Source: Asterella californica
Taxonomy: Eukaryota; Streptophyta; Marchantiopsida; Marchantiales; Aytoniaceae
DNA: 64,000 nucleotides
NCBI GenBank assembly: GCA_036924285.1
Contig: JAYKYS010000001.1
Location: forward strand, 5,605,501-5,669,500
Direction of reading: 5' to 3'
Of this stretch, positions 49,779-61,578 are shown one piece after another. The notes beneath the pieces were generated by a model. That model made no database searches. It was not told where the DNA came from and was given only the letters and a program-made list of their open reading frames with translations. The number at the start of each line of letters is the position of its first letter. The stretch's first letter is position 1. The translations under genes were made by a program, and so were the position numbers.

Positions 49779-50865
49779 AAGATATAATATTGTTGTTGTT
49801 GGCATGTCATGGAGATCGATGAAGATTAAATTTAAAGACTGAGTAGAATGACAACTAGTTCAAGAATTTGCTGGAGACAATAGAGATCAATTGGATACCT
49901 GGCAGCGGGCCACGATGTCATAGCGTCTTGCGAGAATGTCGACAATTTTTCCTTGCCTTCATCGCAAAACTGCACACACCTGACTTAGCGAACTAAGGCA
50001 TTGTTGCTTCTTTGTTGTTCAACGACTGCTTCTGACCGGGTGGTCGAAATCTAACAACGTGAGAAATCTGATAATTTTTTTGCAACCACACATAGACTTG
50101 ATACACCGGTAGAGATATAAAACTTAAATCGATTAGAATATCAAACATCATTTCTTCTTCAAAACTAGAATGGAGATGAACTTGGATCGTATTTTCCACA
50201 TTTAGAACTTACATATGAAATTTACTTATTAGCTTTAAGATATTCTTTATCAAAACCTTCCATATATCTCAAACGTCATCCAATCAAAATTTGCATTAAT
50301 TCCTTCCCAAAAATGCTATTTTCATTTGGCAAGTCAACATAGATTGTCAATACGTGTTTGATCCACATGCTGCAGCACAATATTATACATCATATCAACA
50401 AAAGTAGACAATACAATAGCGAATGATATGAAGAAAATTAACAACAAATCCCTGGGTTACTCCGCCACACACATACCGACGTATTCTGCTTGGGACTGAA
50501 GAAAATCAAGAAGTAACCACACGAATAAAAAGATTAGGCAATGCATCTTAAATTCCAGACAAGTTTCGGCTCAATTAGCCATCTATACAATATTAAAATT
50601 ATCTTTGTATCATGCTTCTCGTTCCTTTCAATTCATAGACAGTAGTAGTCCATCCGATTAAACCTTCTTCCTCAAAAGTGTCAAACAACTATCTTCTGAA
50701 GATGATTCTTCAACAAACATAGGATTGTCATCCATCATAGATAAGTATGCACGACCCGTGCACAACATCTGCAAACAAATTCAATAGCTTCAATAGAATT
50801 CGTGGTCAAGTTTAATACTTCACAAAATAGAAGATTGAGAAAATCTAAAATCGTTCGGTGGATAT
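49779..50865. other. AT-rich spacer
   Basis: No gene or clear repeat is visible. Short frames on the minus strand have no family features. Confidence 0.4.
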
Positions 50866-52645
50866 GTTTCGACCAATATAAACAACCACAAGAGTATTTT
50901 AGAGAGCAAGTGCTGTTATATGTCTTTTTTCTTTACGACGAGAATAACATTAAAGATTCAATTGAAAAGTGAGAAAATACATATAATAGACATAAATCAC
51001 ATATTCTATTGTTACATAATTTGTATACTTTTAAGTACAATACAGACGAAGTAAACGAAGATTGGAAGAAATTTGAGGATGAGATGGCAGAACTTGAAGA
51101 AATAAGACAATATCATAACGAACAAAGCGAATCAGAATATGATTCAAGCAATTTGGATTTGGAGAATGTCGACTTAATACAACGAACTATCCTTAAATGT
51201 ACTTCTAAGACTACGAATCGTGAAGAAATATTCTCGATCAAAGATCCTCTAATACCATAGAATCGTTTTATGATGAATTACGTCAACTGAACCAACAACA
51301 GAAGCTAATCTTCAATGATCGTATGTACACAAAAAAACACTTTTCACATGAATCAATCCATTTATTTCTTACAGTAAGAACCGGTAAAACATTCACCTTA
51401 TTAAAAATTATACAAAGATTGTCATGGATATACAAAAATTATAAATCCAAGTTTAATGATCCTGAACAAATAAAAGTTTTGAAGATAGCATACATAGGAC
51501 GAGCTGCATATTACATACAAGGAATGACTATTCATAGTGCTTTAGAAATCCCTAAATACTCGTATGATATGAACATATTAAAATTAAGTTCATATCGAAC
51601 GAATAAATACATTAAATATTATAACCAATTAAGATTATTAGTGATAGACGAAATCTCTCTAGTGGGCGCGAGAATGTTTTCATACATAAACCAAAGACTA
51701 CAACAATAACTCATAATTTCAACCTTCCATTCAGTGGCATAGATATAATTGTTTGTGCTGACTTTTATCAAGTACAACTTGTTCAAGATTCTTGGACTTT
51801 TCAATCATCTAATATTTATTCTCAGAATATTATCACTAACATATGATCTTCATTTCTCAAACATTATGAATAAATTCAACCTATACGTCAAAACAATATA
51901 TATTTTATACAAATTTTGAATCGTATTCGTATCAATCTACAAACATCTTCAGATCTACATAATTTAAATTCAACTTATCAAAAATCGTATTCTAAATCAA
52001 ACGATATACCTCATTTATTTTACACTGACAAAGATAAAAAAATTCATAATCAACATATATTTAATATAACTGATGAGAACGAATATTTATTCCATTCAAA
52101 AGATCATTTTTCTTTTGTTATATCAAAAAGATTTAAGATATCCATAAATTCAAAAGATACAACTCGATTACTTTGTCTCTAAAAGTTACCATGTTAGTAG
52201 AATGATGTTATAATTATAGCACACGAGATGGATTCACAAATGAAAACGATGAGATTTTCATGTCCACAATAACATATAACGATGATCAAATCATTTGGAT
52301 CCAGTTCTTTGATCCAAAGATTTGAACACGAACGAGAAACAAAAAAGGACATGTATTTCAATAACATTAATCCATCTTGGACGTCCATTAAAGAAATTTC
52401 ACAACAATTTCTAATCAATAAATATATCAGAGAACATAAAATCACTAGAACCCAATTCTCAGTTCACACAAACATCTGCAGGAACTATCCACAGATTGCA
52501 AGGATCGACCACGCATCAGGTAGCGTTCAGTCTCAAGCACATAAAAGATTCACAAACTTCTACATTATCATACATCCGAAGTTTATCTTAAGATCACTAT
52601 CCTCAAAACATCCGAAGATTCACAATTATATATTTGTATAAAAGA
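50866..52645 (+). pseudogene. Decayed PIF1-type helicase, probably from a Helitron-like element
   Basis: Fragments in several frames line up in the order of a mobile-element PIF1 helicase. An N-terminal part includes YFREQVLLYVFFLYDENNI and DEVNEDWKKFEDEMAELEEI, with a TGA at 50970. An eroded Walker A reads VRTGKTFTLLKII. Motif II is VIDEISLVGARMF (near 51650). GIDIIVCADFYQVQ (motif III) follows, then an arginine-finger region QPIRQNN after TGA 51844 and TAA 51871. A C-terminal part reads NNINPSWTSIKEISQQFLIN, then TIHRLQGSTTHQVAF, the last being motif VI after another frameshift (near 52482). In plants such helicases occur in Helitrons; RepHel replication-domain sequence was not found. At least three frameshifts and three stops make it non-functional. 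Confidence 0.75.
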
Positions 52646-53849
52646 TGCAAACATGTTACTACTAGTATATGAATACATGTTGAAAAATGCTCATTGTGAC
52701 TTACATAAATTATAAACTATTTTTTTTAGTATCAGAAAATAATCTTATTATGACTTTCAAAGACTATATTAATTTTCATAGTCTTTTTAACATTCATCCA
52801 CATCTCTAAAATTACATCTTTACATATATCACCTTCTAAGATTCGTGAAGAGATGTATTTCACTTTTAAGATTCACTTTTACAAATTTCACCTTCTAGGA
52901 TTGTGAGGCCATGCAAACGCATAGCCCTCGCAATGCCATTGCATGCGTAGCGCCTTATTTCTTTTCCGATATAGGCCCTTCGGGTTCGGGTCGAGCCTTA
53001 CAAACCTAGCCCTGACCTTCCGACTTCGCTATTTTGGCGTCCCATTCAACTATAGAAACCGGCAAAAGTTCCCCAGACAAATGTTAATGTTGCATGCATA
53101 TGATATTTATACTCTTCGCACTCAAGGAAATCCAGGGAGGCTCGCGTGGTATGTACTAAGAAATTATCAGCTAACGAGAACAAGTATGAAATCACCAACA
53201 GAAACGATGATATCCTTTCTCCACTCTTGTTCTGTCTCTCATCTATGATCCAAAGATCGGTTTTGCTTGTTGAGTTAAAGCAGCAGGACGGCGTCGCAGC
53301 AGAAAGGGGGACTTCTGCTGTGTAGAAATTGAAAGGGGAAATTGAGAATTGAGAAGGTAGAAATTGAGAATCGAGAAGGTAGGAATTGAGAATCGGCCAA
53401 GAGAAGAGAAGAGCAGCGAACTCGCCGGCGACGGGAAGGCACGAATACGTATTCACCTTCCAAAGACAAGAAACCAAGAAACAAAGGGAGGGGATCTCCA
53501 CGCAGCCATTTTGGGTACGGTTCTCTACGAAGTGAACGAGACGGCGAGCGATCGAGGACGGAGAGGAGAGTTTTGGAGACGAGGAGAAATCACAGGAGGG
53601 ATCAGTGGGAGCTGAATCAGGAGGAAGAGTAGTCCAGTCAGGAGACATTCTTATAACTAAGCAGGGCACTCGAGTTGACTGATCGATGGGGTGGAGAAAC
53701 GCTGCGGTGATGCACCCTCTGCTGTTTATTCTGGCGGGGAAAAGTGAGTGACCTAAAGCAACTCTGATCATCATCCGTGCTGTAGGTTCAATATTTTGTT
53801 TGAGCTACTCCTTCCTCACTATCTTCTTCTTGGGAGAGGATAGGAGAGA
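52646..53849. other. Spacer and probable EMC4 5' leader
   Basis: From 52646 to about 52900 the sequence is AT-rich. A palindromic repeat motif lies at 52911-52955. From about 53280 it is purine-rich and higher in GC, fitting a leader of the EMC4 gene, and it contains a 22-bp minisatellite. A long frame on the opposite strand (53046-53774) is a compositional artefact of this purine-rich sequence. Confidence 0.45.
53341..53396 (+). repeat. 22-bp minisatellite, about 2.5 copies
   Basis: Units start at 53341, 53363 and 53385 with 'attgagaat' and end 'gagaaggtag(a/g)a'. It lies in the probable EMC4 leader or promoter. Confidence 0.9.
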
Positions 53850-54395
53850 ATGGATACGGGTTCCGGACGAGGAACGTCGGGAGGGCGGAAATGGGCTGTC
53901 GAGCTCTGTGATTCCACTCCGTCGTCATCCTTTAGGGATGTGCCTGATCCACTCGGTTACTCTCGCACATCGTTGGAATTGGAAGAGAGCGCTCCGGGCA
54001 AAGCAAGGAAGGAGATTGACGCGAGTTTTAAGCAGGCCAAGGCTTGGGAAACCGCACAAGCACCTTTCAAGAATCTGTTTATGATAGGATTTATGATGTG
54101 GATGGCAGGTAACACGGTTCATCTGTTTACCATGGGAATCACCTTCTCAGCACTTTGGCAGCCTATCAGTGCACTTCAGGCGGTTAATAGAACTTTCCAA
54201 CCCTTCAAAGATGCCCGCACAGACACTCTGCTGCCGAAACTGGTGTTTATTGCGTTCAATTTTGTCGGACTAGGTCTGGGTCTCTGGAAGCTCAATTCAC
54301 TCGGTCTTTTACCGACTCACGCATCGGATTGGGTTTCCTCTCTGCCACCACCTTCGAGTGTCGAGTTCTCTCGTGGTGGGTTGCCTTTATACTAG
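53850..54395 (+). CDS. EMC4: ER membrane protein complex subunit 4
   Basis: Subunit of the EMC, an insertase that places membrane proteins, especially tail-anchored and multi-pass ones, in the ER bilayer. The 181-residue single-exon frame matches the usual length of plant EMC4 (DUF1077/TMEM85 family). It begins MDTGSGRGTSGGRKWAVELC and has a conserved cytosolic stretch (DVPDPLGYSR, KAWETAQAPFKNLF). Two hydrophobic segments follow, at about residues 75-103 (FMIGFMMWMAGNTVHLF) and 128-147 (LLPKLVFIAFNFVGLGLGLW). The family C-terminus LGLLPTHASDWVSSLPPP is also present. The start is an ATG in a purine-rich context, and the stop is TAG at 54393-54395. The frame needs no intron. Other plant EMC4 genes may be split, so this copy could be naturally intron-poor. 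It shows no sign of decay. Confidence 0.95.
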   Translation: MDTGSGRGTSGGRKWAVELCDSTPSSSFRDVPDPLGYSRTSLELEESAPGKARKEIDASFKQAKAWETAQAPFKNLFMIGFMMWMAGNTVHLFTMGITFSALWQPISALQAVNRTFQPFKDARTDTLLPKLVFIAFNFVGLGLGLWKLNSLGLLPTHASDWVSSLPPPSSVEFSRGGLPLY

Positions 54396-55547
54396 TGTTT
54401 AGCCCTAGTTTCACCATCTAGAATCCGTGATTAGATGTCGAGGAAGGTCAGTTGGACTAACGAAGATGCGAAACGAGCTTAGAAAGCAGTATGTGTCTGT
54501 CTGATGTCTCCCACCTCTTCCACTGTTAATCAAATAACGGTTAGGAGCTTTCATGCTGTCATGTGATATAATCAATTCAGTTGAAATCCTTACTCTTTCC
54601 AAACATTTATATGCTCTTCCTCGTTCTCTTCTCTTGGATGTGTTGATGCTGTCTACGTTTGTTCATGTCCTTTTCCTAGGCATAATAAACTGAGATAAAA
54701 GGTTGTTGTAGGTATATAAAGTTTGCCTGTTTCTTGTTGACTTTCGAGGAGGAATATGGTTTGTGATTACCAAATCAAGCTCGAATGAGGCCATTCTCAC
54801 GGATGGTTTTTCTAGCAATATTTGATTTTCCTAAGCCGTGTTTGTGTTCTTTGTACTATGTGTTTCGAATTTGTGTAGTCTCATTCTGCTCCTGTGGGGT
54901 GGAATTTTCTCCAACAGCGAACTCAACTTGGCTAAAACCAAATCTGTGCGAGAGGCATTATCTCCTCCCCTCCTCCTAGTGTGTTATGAGGATTTTAAGT
55001 TATCGGGTTTATTTACGTCTACAGTATTCAGGACATCATGCAAGCTTGAGGTACAGGAGATTTTAGTGCTTGGGTTTAATCGAGTGAAGACTTTTACGGT
55101 ATCTGTATTTGCAGTAAGTCTCAGCTTTCGAGTTCTTCAGGTCAAGTATATCAGTAAAACCTACGGGGTTATCCGTTCGGACATATGAGCAGGTAATTAC
55201 CTGACTTAATCGGTCCCTTGCGCTTCTCTTGAACTTGATCAGACCCTTGAAGAACGCGCTTACGTACTCAAACCTCTGCCATCGTCGGTAGCAGGTTGAC
55301 GTGGTACCGGTCGCGAGACCATCATCTGATAGCGAGATGTTTGGTTCTAGATTCTCCTTTCCCGGGCTTTAGGTTTTTGCAGACACTACTCACTACCATT
55401 ACTATTATCACAAACATAATAACAACGTACTATTAACGGTACGGGGTCCGTACGATTAAGAGAAAAGAGCGCGGACGGGTCTGATTACTTCATTACGTCG
55501 ACCTGTTAAGTCTTTACCTGGATCTTTACCTGGACCTACCTAACAGA
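54396..55547. other. EMC4 3' flank
   Basis: Probable 3' UTR in the first few hundred bases. No gene is recognised. A frame of 116 residues at 54838-55188 has no family features. Confidence 0.4.
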
Positions 55548-56270
55548 AACTCTAAGTCGACTTTGACATTTCCTTACTCTTATTCACGACTCTGGAATTT
55601 GGGCTGCAGATATTACACATATATTCTTGATTTGACTGGATACGTTACAGGGGGGCAGATCTACATCGATCGTAAGCTTGAAAACAGACAGGTTTAATCT
55701 TTAAACTACCTGGCTTGCAAACAGTTCTCCAAGTTTTAACTCAGTAGATCATGTTAATATTGACGTTTACGCTGAAGGAAAGCTTGATGTTGACTGACGT
55801 AAGAGATGGTGCGAGATCGCAGATCTACCTCCCATCAACGTGTTTCCCTCTCTATCACGATTGATGAAGGTATTTAAGTTACTTTGTGGCTGGATTCTGG
55901 TTCATGGTCTTGGTGCAATAGACTGATTATGACATCTGGTCCTCATAACACTTTGAATGAGGAAAAGTTACTGACAACTCCATTGTCATTGTCACTGATT
56001 GAGTATTGTAGGCACGTAATCCAGTGAAGGTACTGAGATTCCTCCACTTATGTTCACTCCTTCTCTATCACGACTGATGGAGGTATTTACGTTTCTTGTG
56101 GTTGGATTCTGGTCCATGGTCCTGGTGTGATAGACTGATTATATCGTCTGGTCCTCATCACACTTTTGATTGTGGAAGACTTATTGACAACTCCATTGTC
56201 ATTGCTGCTGATTGAGTATTGTAGGCACGTAATCCGAAATATCAACTACTGAGATTCCTCCAACTATTAT
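55548..56270 (+). pseudogene. Partial duplicate of the V-ATPase B gene, with introns
   Basis: This segment aligns with about 29380-29830 of the V-ATPase B gene in the same orientation: intron 9, exon 10, intron 10, exon 11 and part of intron 11. The exon 10 equivalent (55610-55691) is 82 bases against 83. The exon 11 equivalent (about 55821-55867) has also lost a base. Both changes break the frame. Introns are retained, so it came from DNA duplication, not from a reverse-transcribed mRNA. The exon 11/intron 11 part is itself duplicated with a 213-bp period ('tctatcacga' at 55851 and 56064). Confidence 0.85.
55851..56270 (+). repeat. 213-bp tandem duplication within the V-ATPase B fragment
   Basis: Two copies share 'tgatg(a/g)aggtattta', 'tggattctggt(t/c)catggtc', 'gacaactccattgtcattg' and 'tgattgagtattgtaggcac'. 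Confidence 0.85.
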
Positions 56271-59200
56271 GGTCACGCCATGATCTTGCAGTAAGGTTGT
56301 CCACGATTCGTTTCTCAAGAGTATTTGTTGGTTTTGTGTTGTCAAAAATATGTAAATGTTATCTATAAATGATAGAACGGAAGAAAATAAATTTATTATT
56401 AAATATTAATAAATTATTCCGAAAATTGTTGACATAATCTGTGATTCAAAAGTTACAGTTGCGAGAATTGGTAATCCGGATGTATTATCTTTATTATAGT
56501 TTTTTTATTAATTTACATTGGAAAAGTTAAGATAGATTATCATATAAACTACTAATGAATAGCCAACGAATGGAAAACCCCATAAGCATTACAAGGGAAA
56601 GAAGAATCCGGAGCGCCAAGCAACGGAGGCTAAGCTTCGCTATCAGTGTAAACTGTTAACTACTAATGAATACTATGTATGATATAAAATGTACAAGAGT
56701 TCACTAAGCAAATCTCATCCTCAACTAACATTTATACTTAAAATTTTATTTCTTATAAAAATAAACAGATTTCAAATGACAAACTTGGATAGTTTAAATG
56801 TTTAAATCAATATGAAAGATTAGAATTATAAAATGCATATGTATAAAGTTTTCAGTTCTATATACAATGGATAACACAATGACACAATGAACTAGAGCAA
56901 CAAATTAAATTTTAAACAATTCTATCTGTATAATTTGTATTTCATCTAGTTTCTTAAATAGTTCAAGTAATACTGTGTTGGCCTTATTTTAAGTAAATAG
57001 AAAACTTTGATTCCTTTTTATCTTCTATACCATTATTGAAGATTTTAATCTCTTCTTAGTTTAAACTTAATTTTATCTTCGAAGGAGAAGGATTATCGCA
57101 TCTGAAACTCCGAATTATATATACCAGTGTATATTGCATAACACTAAACATTTGTATCGGTCTCGACTATCACAGGCATCTTGACATGTGTGTGAGTTTG
57201 GGTTCCACAAGATGGATGGTTGGATGCACTCTATACGATGCAGTTGTGGCTAAGATAAGTTCAACAGTTGATAAGTAAGCTGTCGTGATACGTTCGCACG
57301 GATACGACTAGCTGCCTACCTGGCCTCAACGCTGCACAACCTTCGGAGTTTGAACCGATCGCGAGAGAACAAGGCGGCCAAGAAGAAATGGGAATGAGGA
57401 CGAAGAGAGAAGAACAAGAAGAGACCAAAGGAGGAAGCGTGCGGGGCAACAGCGGATACTGAAGGCGGAAGGAGCCAAACGACAAGAGGCAGTCGAAGCT
57501 GCACAATAATGAGACGCGAGTGCGACTTTTGAGGTACGGATGTGTTGTCATGCCTTTGTTGCTTCCAATCGACACTATGCCAGTAGTCACATTGAATCAA
57601 GTGACAGCAGGAATCTGGGGTGTCAATTGTGCATACTTTTTTTCCTCGTAGCTCCACGCCCAAAACAAATGACAGCCTAGCTGATGACGAGAAAGTTGTA
57701 GCTTCGTTTAGAGGTGTCGGACGACCTAAAAAGGATGTGGCCTTTACCTGAAGCATTTCAAGTCAGCAATTTCATTTCATTTCCACTTCTTAGTTGGCAA
57801 TCCAACGTCCTCGTTTTCGAAGTTAAACTACACATCATCCAACTGTCGCTGCCGAGCCTTCGTAAGAATGAACATGCTGGAAGAATCAGATATTAGTCCT
57901 CTTAGACGTTGCATCCCGTTCAAAATTATTCTCGGGAGATCGAACCAGCCTTGTTGACTAATTCATAGTACAGCACTCGAGTTCCTGCTCGTGGAATCAA
58001 ACCCGGATAGACATTAGTAATTTAGAAGGACGATGAGGCTAGACATACATGTTCCGTTAGATAGATCACGAGATCTGATATCAGTACATAAGAGTCTTTC
58101 ATTGGAGTGGCTTAATCCACTTCAATGTTGTGAGGAACAATAATTCTTGTTTCTCTAAACTTGACTTTGATTAACAAGACAACGCGCAAAATAGCTTTTC
58201 AAGATTGGGCCTTCAAAACAGAGAATAATCAACTTCTTTGTTTCCAGACGAATCAGTTTATCTCATTCTCAATCTTGTCATTTCTGATCGGATGAAATGA
58301 TCGATGGATCGCATCGAACAGAGACCTTAAAGTTAAAGTATGACCATCCAGACTCTTCGACCTAGACGTTCACAGAAAAAGATTAGAGATGAATTTCGGG
58401 TGACTTTTGTCGACAAAATACAACAAAGAAGGAAAAGGAAACTCTGGGGATTTAGAAGTGTCGGAACCGGGTGGAAAGAGTAAAGTAGGAAGGAGAGTTG
58501 GCAGCAACGCTGACAATATGACTTCGGTTGTCTTGATATCAACAAGAGCTGAGGCCACGTCCAGAACTAACATTGGAATGTGCTTAAAGCTCGAACTTGC
58601 AACTGAGTACATTACTCTCCCAATCCGAAAGTTTGTTCAACGTGACAAGATGACAAAGATTTGCATCATGAACTAAGCCAATCTCAACGTGTGTCCCTTT
58701 GAACGCACTGGTAGATCACTCTTGGTAGGCAGAAACAGGCGCTCGGTAAGACCTTCCCAAATCGCGATGGTAATGTAACATTGTTTTTGTTAGAGGTGTC
58801 TTCCTCCGATTGATGAAATAATGAAAAGAGGAACCGACTGGAATTCTACTAGCGATTTTGTGATAATAAAGATGTGTAGTGATCAGTTCCTGCCGAACTT
58901 TCCCCATGAGCCTTGGTGAAACAGCTGCGAGGCCCAGTACCAGTTTTCTCTTGAGATGACCACATAAAACCCCTTGGTTCTGTGGGTTTCTGCTAGCGAT
59001 CGTACCTGAACTTCAAGACTCCGTTACGATGAATTGCTCGGAGAGAGCCTGAGAAGTAAGTACTATGGCATATCTTCTTACGATTGGATCTGCATTTCAA
59101 ATGCTCTTGAAATCTAGAACAGAGTCACTGATGAATCTAGAAAGGTACGACGAGTGAGAAGGAGGGGAACCATTTTTCCGATGGGGAATTTTCTTTCCCC

Positions 59201-60480
59201 TTATGCGTGGCGTGAAGGAATTCGGTTACTTCACTCCTCTTTAGAAGGTGTGTGACATCGTTGACTCTTCAAAGAATTTTCTCATGCCACCACGAGTGGT
59301 ACAACGTGCTGGGAGTTTCGAACATCTCTCTGGTACGAGACCTTAGGGACTTTCGAGGAGAACACTGCTAAGTCTAGAACTTAAAGATCTACAGTACTTG
59401 GATGGCTTCCAGTTCCAATAGCTCAATGCGGGACTTCCGAACCTTTCTTTTGACTACGCGCCTATCAAACTCCCGTTGAAAATCTTCTTAGGCGGGGAGT
59501 CTTGTTTATCGACAATGGTATCTAGGATTAAACCGTTCCCTTTACAGAATAAAACTGAGGTTATAACGTAATCTCGTCTTATATCACTCATTTATACTCG
59601 TCTTTTTGTATCCAAGGGTGACGAGGACTACATCCACATCTCGTAGAATTAGGGGGGCCAGAATCATAAGGAGGAGTATGTCCCAACTTCCCGAGTGGGG
59701 AGAACAGAATGCGAGAGTACGATGCGAGAAGATAGTGAGATGATCCGGCTTATTAAATAAGGGTGAAGAGTCGATAACTATGAAAGGAGATGAAGGAAAG
59801 TAAGTCACCGTGTGAAGGGGGCTGATGAATAACAAGTGTAACACGTCATCTTGTTTGCTCAACATCACTTAAAGTAGGAACTTGAATACAAACTAACATG
59901 AACGTCAGGCTTTTGCTGCTCGAGATGTTACGACCTTTAGGCAGCAACCTGAAACCACAAGCTTGGTTTTCTCATGAGTTACACCCTTCAAGCATGGAAT
60001 ATAGGTCCCTACTACTTGAAATAAGAAACACCTATGGAGAGTTAGAACACAATGTAAGCCTTCGAGAGAGGTAACTACCGATGCAGAGCAAGGAGTCTTA
60101 AAACACTAGAAAATAATAGAGGTCCATAACTTCATCGTTCGTGAAAGTTAACTAATGACATACTCGTTAGACTCCACATCTAGAGGTATTCCAGTGGACA
60201 TAACTATCAGAAACAAAATTAAATAAGCGAGAGATGCATCAATTTCCATTCTTTAGGATCTTAGCTACTTCCACTTTCATCCGGAACTGAAGACTTACGG
60301 AGTTATTGATTTTCAAACATTCTTTCTGCAAGAGATGAAAAGGTTAAGAACGAGAGGAATCGATCATGCATGACCTTTGAAACTACGTCGAATGACTGAC
60401 TGACAATGACTCGTCAATCCACGGAAGCATGTGTGTCGAGACTGGCCATCTGGTAGATTCGATTTAATATCTGCTGTATC
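56271..60480. other. Intergenic region upstream of the pseudokinase
   Basis: Up to about 57150 the sequence is very AT-rich. From there to 60480 its composition is mixed and more gene-like, but I cannot assemble a protein. The stretch 59390-59420 (reading LELKDLQYLDG) faintly resembles a leucine-rich-repeat line and could be a relic. I do not call it. Confidence 0.35.
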
Positions 60481-61578
60481 ATGACTACTCGCTTGGTGGA
60501 ATTCTCATACCCTGAAATTATAAACGCAACGAGTAACTTTTCCGAGGATCTGATCATCGGCAAGAGCAAAAGACAATGGCTATACAAAGCTTCGATTCCG
60601 AAGCTGAGCCAAGGCTCTGTGATGGTGAAAAGGTATTTCGAGGTGAAACGCACGAGTTTGCATACGTTGGTGGAGGAGGTGAAAATCCATCGCAGCATGG
60701 AAGATCGCGAGAATCAGTACGTACTCAAACTGCTGGGCTTCTGCGCTTACGAGAAAGATCCTGTTTTGGTGTATGAATGCATAACTCCGGACGGTAAGAC
60801 CTTAGCGCACTGTCTGCAACACGAGACGCTAGAATGGAGCAGTCGCTTGAAAATTGCCGCCAACATCGCATCCGCCATCGAAACTCTGCACGGAGCGGAT
60901 GACAAATACGCCAAGAAGTCGGTGTATCTTCGGAACCTGCAGGCCGAGGATATACTCTTGGACCGAATCAAGAAACCTAAAATTGCAGACTTCAGCAGCG
61001 GCATCGTCATGCCAACCTCAGCAAATTGCAAGAGCTACAGCGAAACTATTCGGCCAACGCTGACGGTCGGCCCGCAGGTTTATATGGATCCTTATTATCT
61101 CAAAACGGGCCAACTATCAGAGAAGACGGACGTTTACAGCTTTGGTGTCATGCTCATGGAGCTCGTCACGAGTATGAGCGCCAGTGACACCTTTCCATCC
61201 ACTGCCTTCGGATCGCACAAGAATCTCGTCAGTCTCGTCACCGAAACGGTCAGTTTGGGAATGCTCTTGGAGCATGATATCATCGATCCTTCGTTCGATT
61301 CGTCCCAAGCATGTCGCGACAGTATTTTAGCTGTGACGACATTAGCTACCAAGTGCTGCGCTGCAAATCCACGAAACCGGCCGTCGATCAGTGCAGTCCG
61401 ACGAGAATTGGAAAAGATCCTGATGAACTACTTTCAGTTGCCTCTGAGCACCATTCTCAACGGAAACAAGCCCCTTCATCGTCCTCACCAGGGCTTGAGT
61501 TCTCAACAACTGTACGATATGATGACGCAAAAATACAAGATTATGGCTTCTATCGACAAATTCTCTATTTCGACATGA
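60481..61578 (+). CDS. Receptor-like kinase family pseudokinase (WAK/ZRK-like), cytoplasmic
   Basis: The 365-residue single-exon frame (stop TGA) is a near-complete protein-kinase fold with no signal peptide, ectodomain or membrane segment. It starts MTTRLVEFSYPEIINATSNF, typical of the WAK-like and ZED1-related (ZRK) group. The beta-3 lysine is kept (VMVK, K50), as is an alpha-C glutamate (E65/E66). The glycine loop is replaced by IGKSKRQWLYKA. The catalytic loop reads VYLRNLQAEDILLD (149-161), so HRD has become LRN and the metal-binding Asn is Asp157. DFG is DFS (170-172). The APE-type site reads YMDPYY, with Tyr205 for Glu. Downstream structural motifs are intact (DVYSFGVMLMEL, then NPRNRPSISAVRRELE). 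It should therefore be catalytically dead but folded. Arabidopsis ZRK pseudokinases act as adaptors for the immune receptor ZAR1. A similar adaptor or decoy role here is only a suggestion. Confidence 0.85.
   Translation: MTTRLVEFSYPEIINATSNFSEDLIIGKSKRQWLYKASIPKLSQGSVMVKRYFEVKRTSLHTLVEEVKIHRSMEDRENQYVLKLLGFCAYEKDPVLVYECITPDGKTLAHCLQHETLEWSSRLKIAANIASAIETLHGADDKYAKKSVYLRNLQAEDILLDRIKKPKIADFSSGIVMPTSANCKSYSETIRPTLTVGPQVYMDPYYLKTGQLSEKTDVYSFGVMLMELVTSMSASDTFPSTAFGSHKNLVSLVTETVSLGMLLEHDIIDPSFDSSQACRDSILAVTTLATKCCAANPRNRPSISAVRRELEKILMNYFQLPLSTILNGNKPLHRPHQGLSSQQLYDMMTQKYKIMASIDKFSIST

Noticed and set aside
53046..53774. 242-residue open frame on the minus strand upstream of EMC4
   Set aside because: It runs through the 22-bp minisatellite and purine-rich leader. 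The peptide is Ser/Pro/Leu-rich and repetitive, with no family resemblance.
59390..59420. Leucine-rich-repeat-like line (LELKDLQYLDG)
   Set aside because: A single short match without neighbouring repeats in the same frame; not enough to call a relic.
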